From Granulicella sp. S190 (GTDB taxonomy: Bacteria; Acidobacteriota; Terriglobia; Terriglobales; Acidobacteriaceae): 64,000 nt of DNA. The notes beneath the pieces were generated by a model that saw only the letters and a list, made by a program, of their open reading frames with translations, made no database searches and was not told the DNA's origin. The position numbers were made by a program, and so were the translations under genes. The first letter of the stretch is position 1. The number at the start of each line of letters is the position of its first letter. Location of the stretch: NCBI RefSeq assembly GCF_009766095.1, contig NZ_LMUD01000014.1:21247-85246 (forward strand), written 5' to 3'. Shown piece by piece: positions 63,181-64,000 of this stretch.

Positions 63181-63800
63181 AGCAGATCCGTGTGTTACTG
63201 ATCGAAGATCATTTTCTCGCGCGTATGGCATTACACTCAGTGCTCGCCGGACACTCGCAGATCCAAGTCATAGGTGAGGCGAGTGACGGGGAGACGGGCG
63301 TTGAGCTGTACCGTAGCCTGCGTCCGGATGTAGTAGTGCTCGATCTACGGCTGCCACGACTGAGCGGCTTTGAGGTGATCGATCAGATTCGGAAGGAGTT
63401 TGCGTCCGCCCGAATTGTGGTGCTGTCGAACTATCAGGGGAGCGAAGATATATACCGCGCGGTCCGAAGTGGCGCAATGGCCTATCTCAACAAAGACGCA
63501 AGCGGAGAGCAGCTTTTCAACGCAATTCAGAATGTAGACCGAGGATTGAGATATCTTCCTCATCTTGCACTTGATCGTCTCGCGGAGCGTACGCCTGTTC
63601 TCGAACTCACCCCTCGCGAGCGTGAAGTGTTGGCGGGTATTACACGTGGACTGAGTAACCGGGAGATTGCAGAAGATCTCCACATTGCTGAGAAGACGGT
63701 GCGAATCCACGTCAGCTCATTGCTCGATAAAATGGGCGCCCGTGACCGGACTCAAGCGACGATCTACGCCTTTCAGCGTGGACTTGTCCACTTGAATTAG
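63177..63800 (+). CDS. NarL/FixJ-family response regulator (RR2)
   Basis: A 207-residue regulator. LLIEDHF, Asp56 in VVVLDLRLPR, VVLSNYQ and AYLNKD form the receiver; LTPREREVLAGITRGLSNREIAEDL and IAEKTVRIHVSSL form the HTH. The switch position has Ser where the other two regulators here have Thr, which is allowed. Its ATG overlaps the HK2 stop as ATGA, so kinase and regulator are made together. It closes the glycan region. Confidence 0.93.
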   Translation: MKQIRVLLIEDHFLARMALHSVLAGHSQIQVIGEASDGETGVELYRSLRPDVVVLDLRLPRLSGFEVIDQIRKEFASARIVVLSNYQGSEDIYRAVRSGAMAYLNKDASGEQLFNAIQNVDRGLRYLPHLALDRLAERTPVLELTPREREVLAGITRGLSNREIAEDLHIAEKTVRIHVSSLLDKMGARDRTQATIYAFQRGLVHLN

Positions 63801-63805
63801 CTGGG

Positions 63806-63825
63806 GCTAGGGCATTTGTCCTAGC
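63806..63825 (+). terminator. Weak hairpin after RR2 gene
   Basis: GCTAGGG (63806-63812) pairs with TCCTAGC (63819-63825), with one G-U pair, around six bases, five bases after the stop codon. No T-run follows, so it is at best a weak terminator. The remaining 175 bases of the window show nothing else. Confidence 0.35.
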
Positions 63826-64000
63826 TAAAGACATGGCAACAGCCTAATGACAACCAGATGACTCCGTAATCAAATCCCTGTTAATCCTCAGCCTGGATTT
63901 GAGCCGTTTCCCCTGTCATGAGCGGGGCGCGGGATGCCGTAATTGCTCAGTGGGCCATTGCGGATGAAGTGATCAACTAACGGACATCTTTCGGAGGTCG

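Noticed and set aside
1-64000. CRISPR arrays, tRNA or rRNA genes, transposases, phage genes
   Set aside because: Looked for but not seen: no regularly spaced repeats, no tRNA-like arm sequences, no mobile-element enzymes.

Overview
The window looks like a soil member of the Acidobacteriota (Terriglobia, near Granulicella, Edaphobacter or Terriglobus). This is inferred from gene content: an Oar-like TonB-dependent receptor with a carboxypeptidase-regulatory domain, hybrid-free sensor kinases carrying long beta-propellers, many secreted peptidases and glycoside hydrolases, high GC, and short dispersed palindromic repeats between genes. No rRNA, tRNA, CRISPR array, transposase, integrase or phage gene was seen, so the window reads as chromosomal.

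Layout. 0-2.4 kb: a ketoacyl synthase III homologue whose catalytic Cys is Ser, a small membrane protein, and repeat-rich DNA. 2.4-9.4 kb: an exported lactonase beside an amino-sugar catabolic cluster (nanE, a NagP-type permease, a GntR/UTRA regulator, nagA, and an SIS-type GlcN-6-P deaminase), with candidate shared operators. 9.4-13.7 kb: APC permease overlapping a PLP-binding protein, a DUF486 membrane protein, thioredoxin reductase, a small unknown protein. 13.8-17.5 kb: two overlapping genes for secreted proteins, the second a matrixin-fold protein whose whole zinc site has been replaced. 17.6-30.6 kb: NADH dehydrogenase II, aldo/keto reductase, metallo-beta-lactamase-fold hydrolase, YihY protein, divergent M61 and M13 peptidases, a sodium symporter, a diguanylate cyclase, an extremely acidic small protein, and a hydroxyacid dehydrogenase.

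30.9-33.6 kb is the most unusual segment. It holds a sigma factor made of region 2 only, then (opposite strand) a three-gene signalling operon: a membrane protein that is a lone histidine-phosphotransfer (DHp) domain without an ATPase domain, a NarL-type response regulator, and a histidine kinase whose periplasmic propeller has been almost entirely deleted. 33.8-37.3 kb has a secreted lipase-like hydrolase and a nickel module (nikR plus a NiCoT transporter with a dyad in front of it).

37.5-63.8 kb is a glycan-use region bracketed by two large propeller sensor kinases, each with 14 recognisable propeller repeats and each paired with a NarL-type regulator. Between them lie a GH2 beta-galactosidase-like enzyme, a GH35 beta-galactosidase, a GH2 beta-glucuronidase-like enzyme, an acetyl-esterase-like hydrolase, the Oar-like receptor, a PQQ-type propeller protein, a Gfo/Idh/MocA oxidoreductase and an anion:cation-symporter-type MFS permease. 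A galactose- and glucuronate-containing plant or microbial polysaccharide would fit as substrate, but that is inference. The tRNA-modifying TrhO and the protein AMPylase SelO sit inside this region as an apparent two-gene unit.

Functions are assigned by reading motifs in the translated sequence; no database search was run. Start codons were moved from the longest reading frame where a Shine-Dalgarno sequence or signal peptide argued for it.
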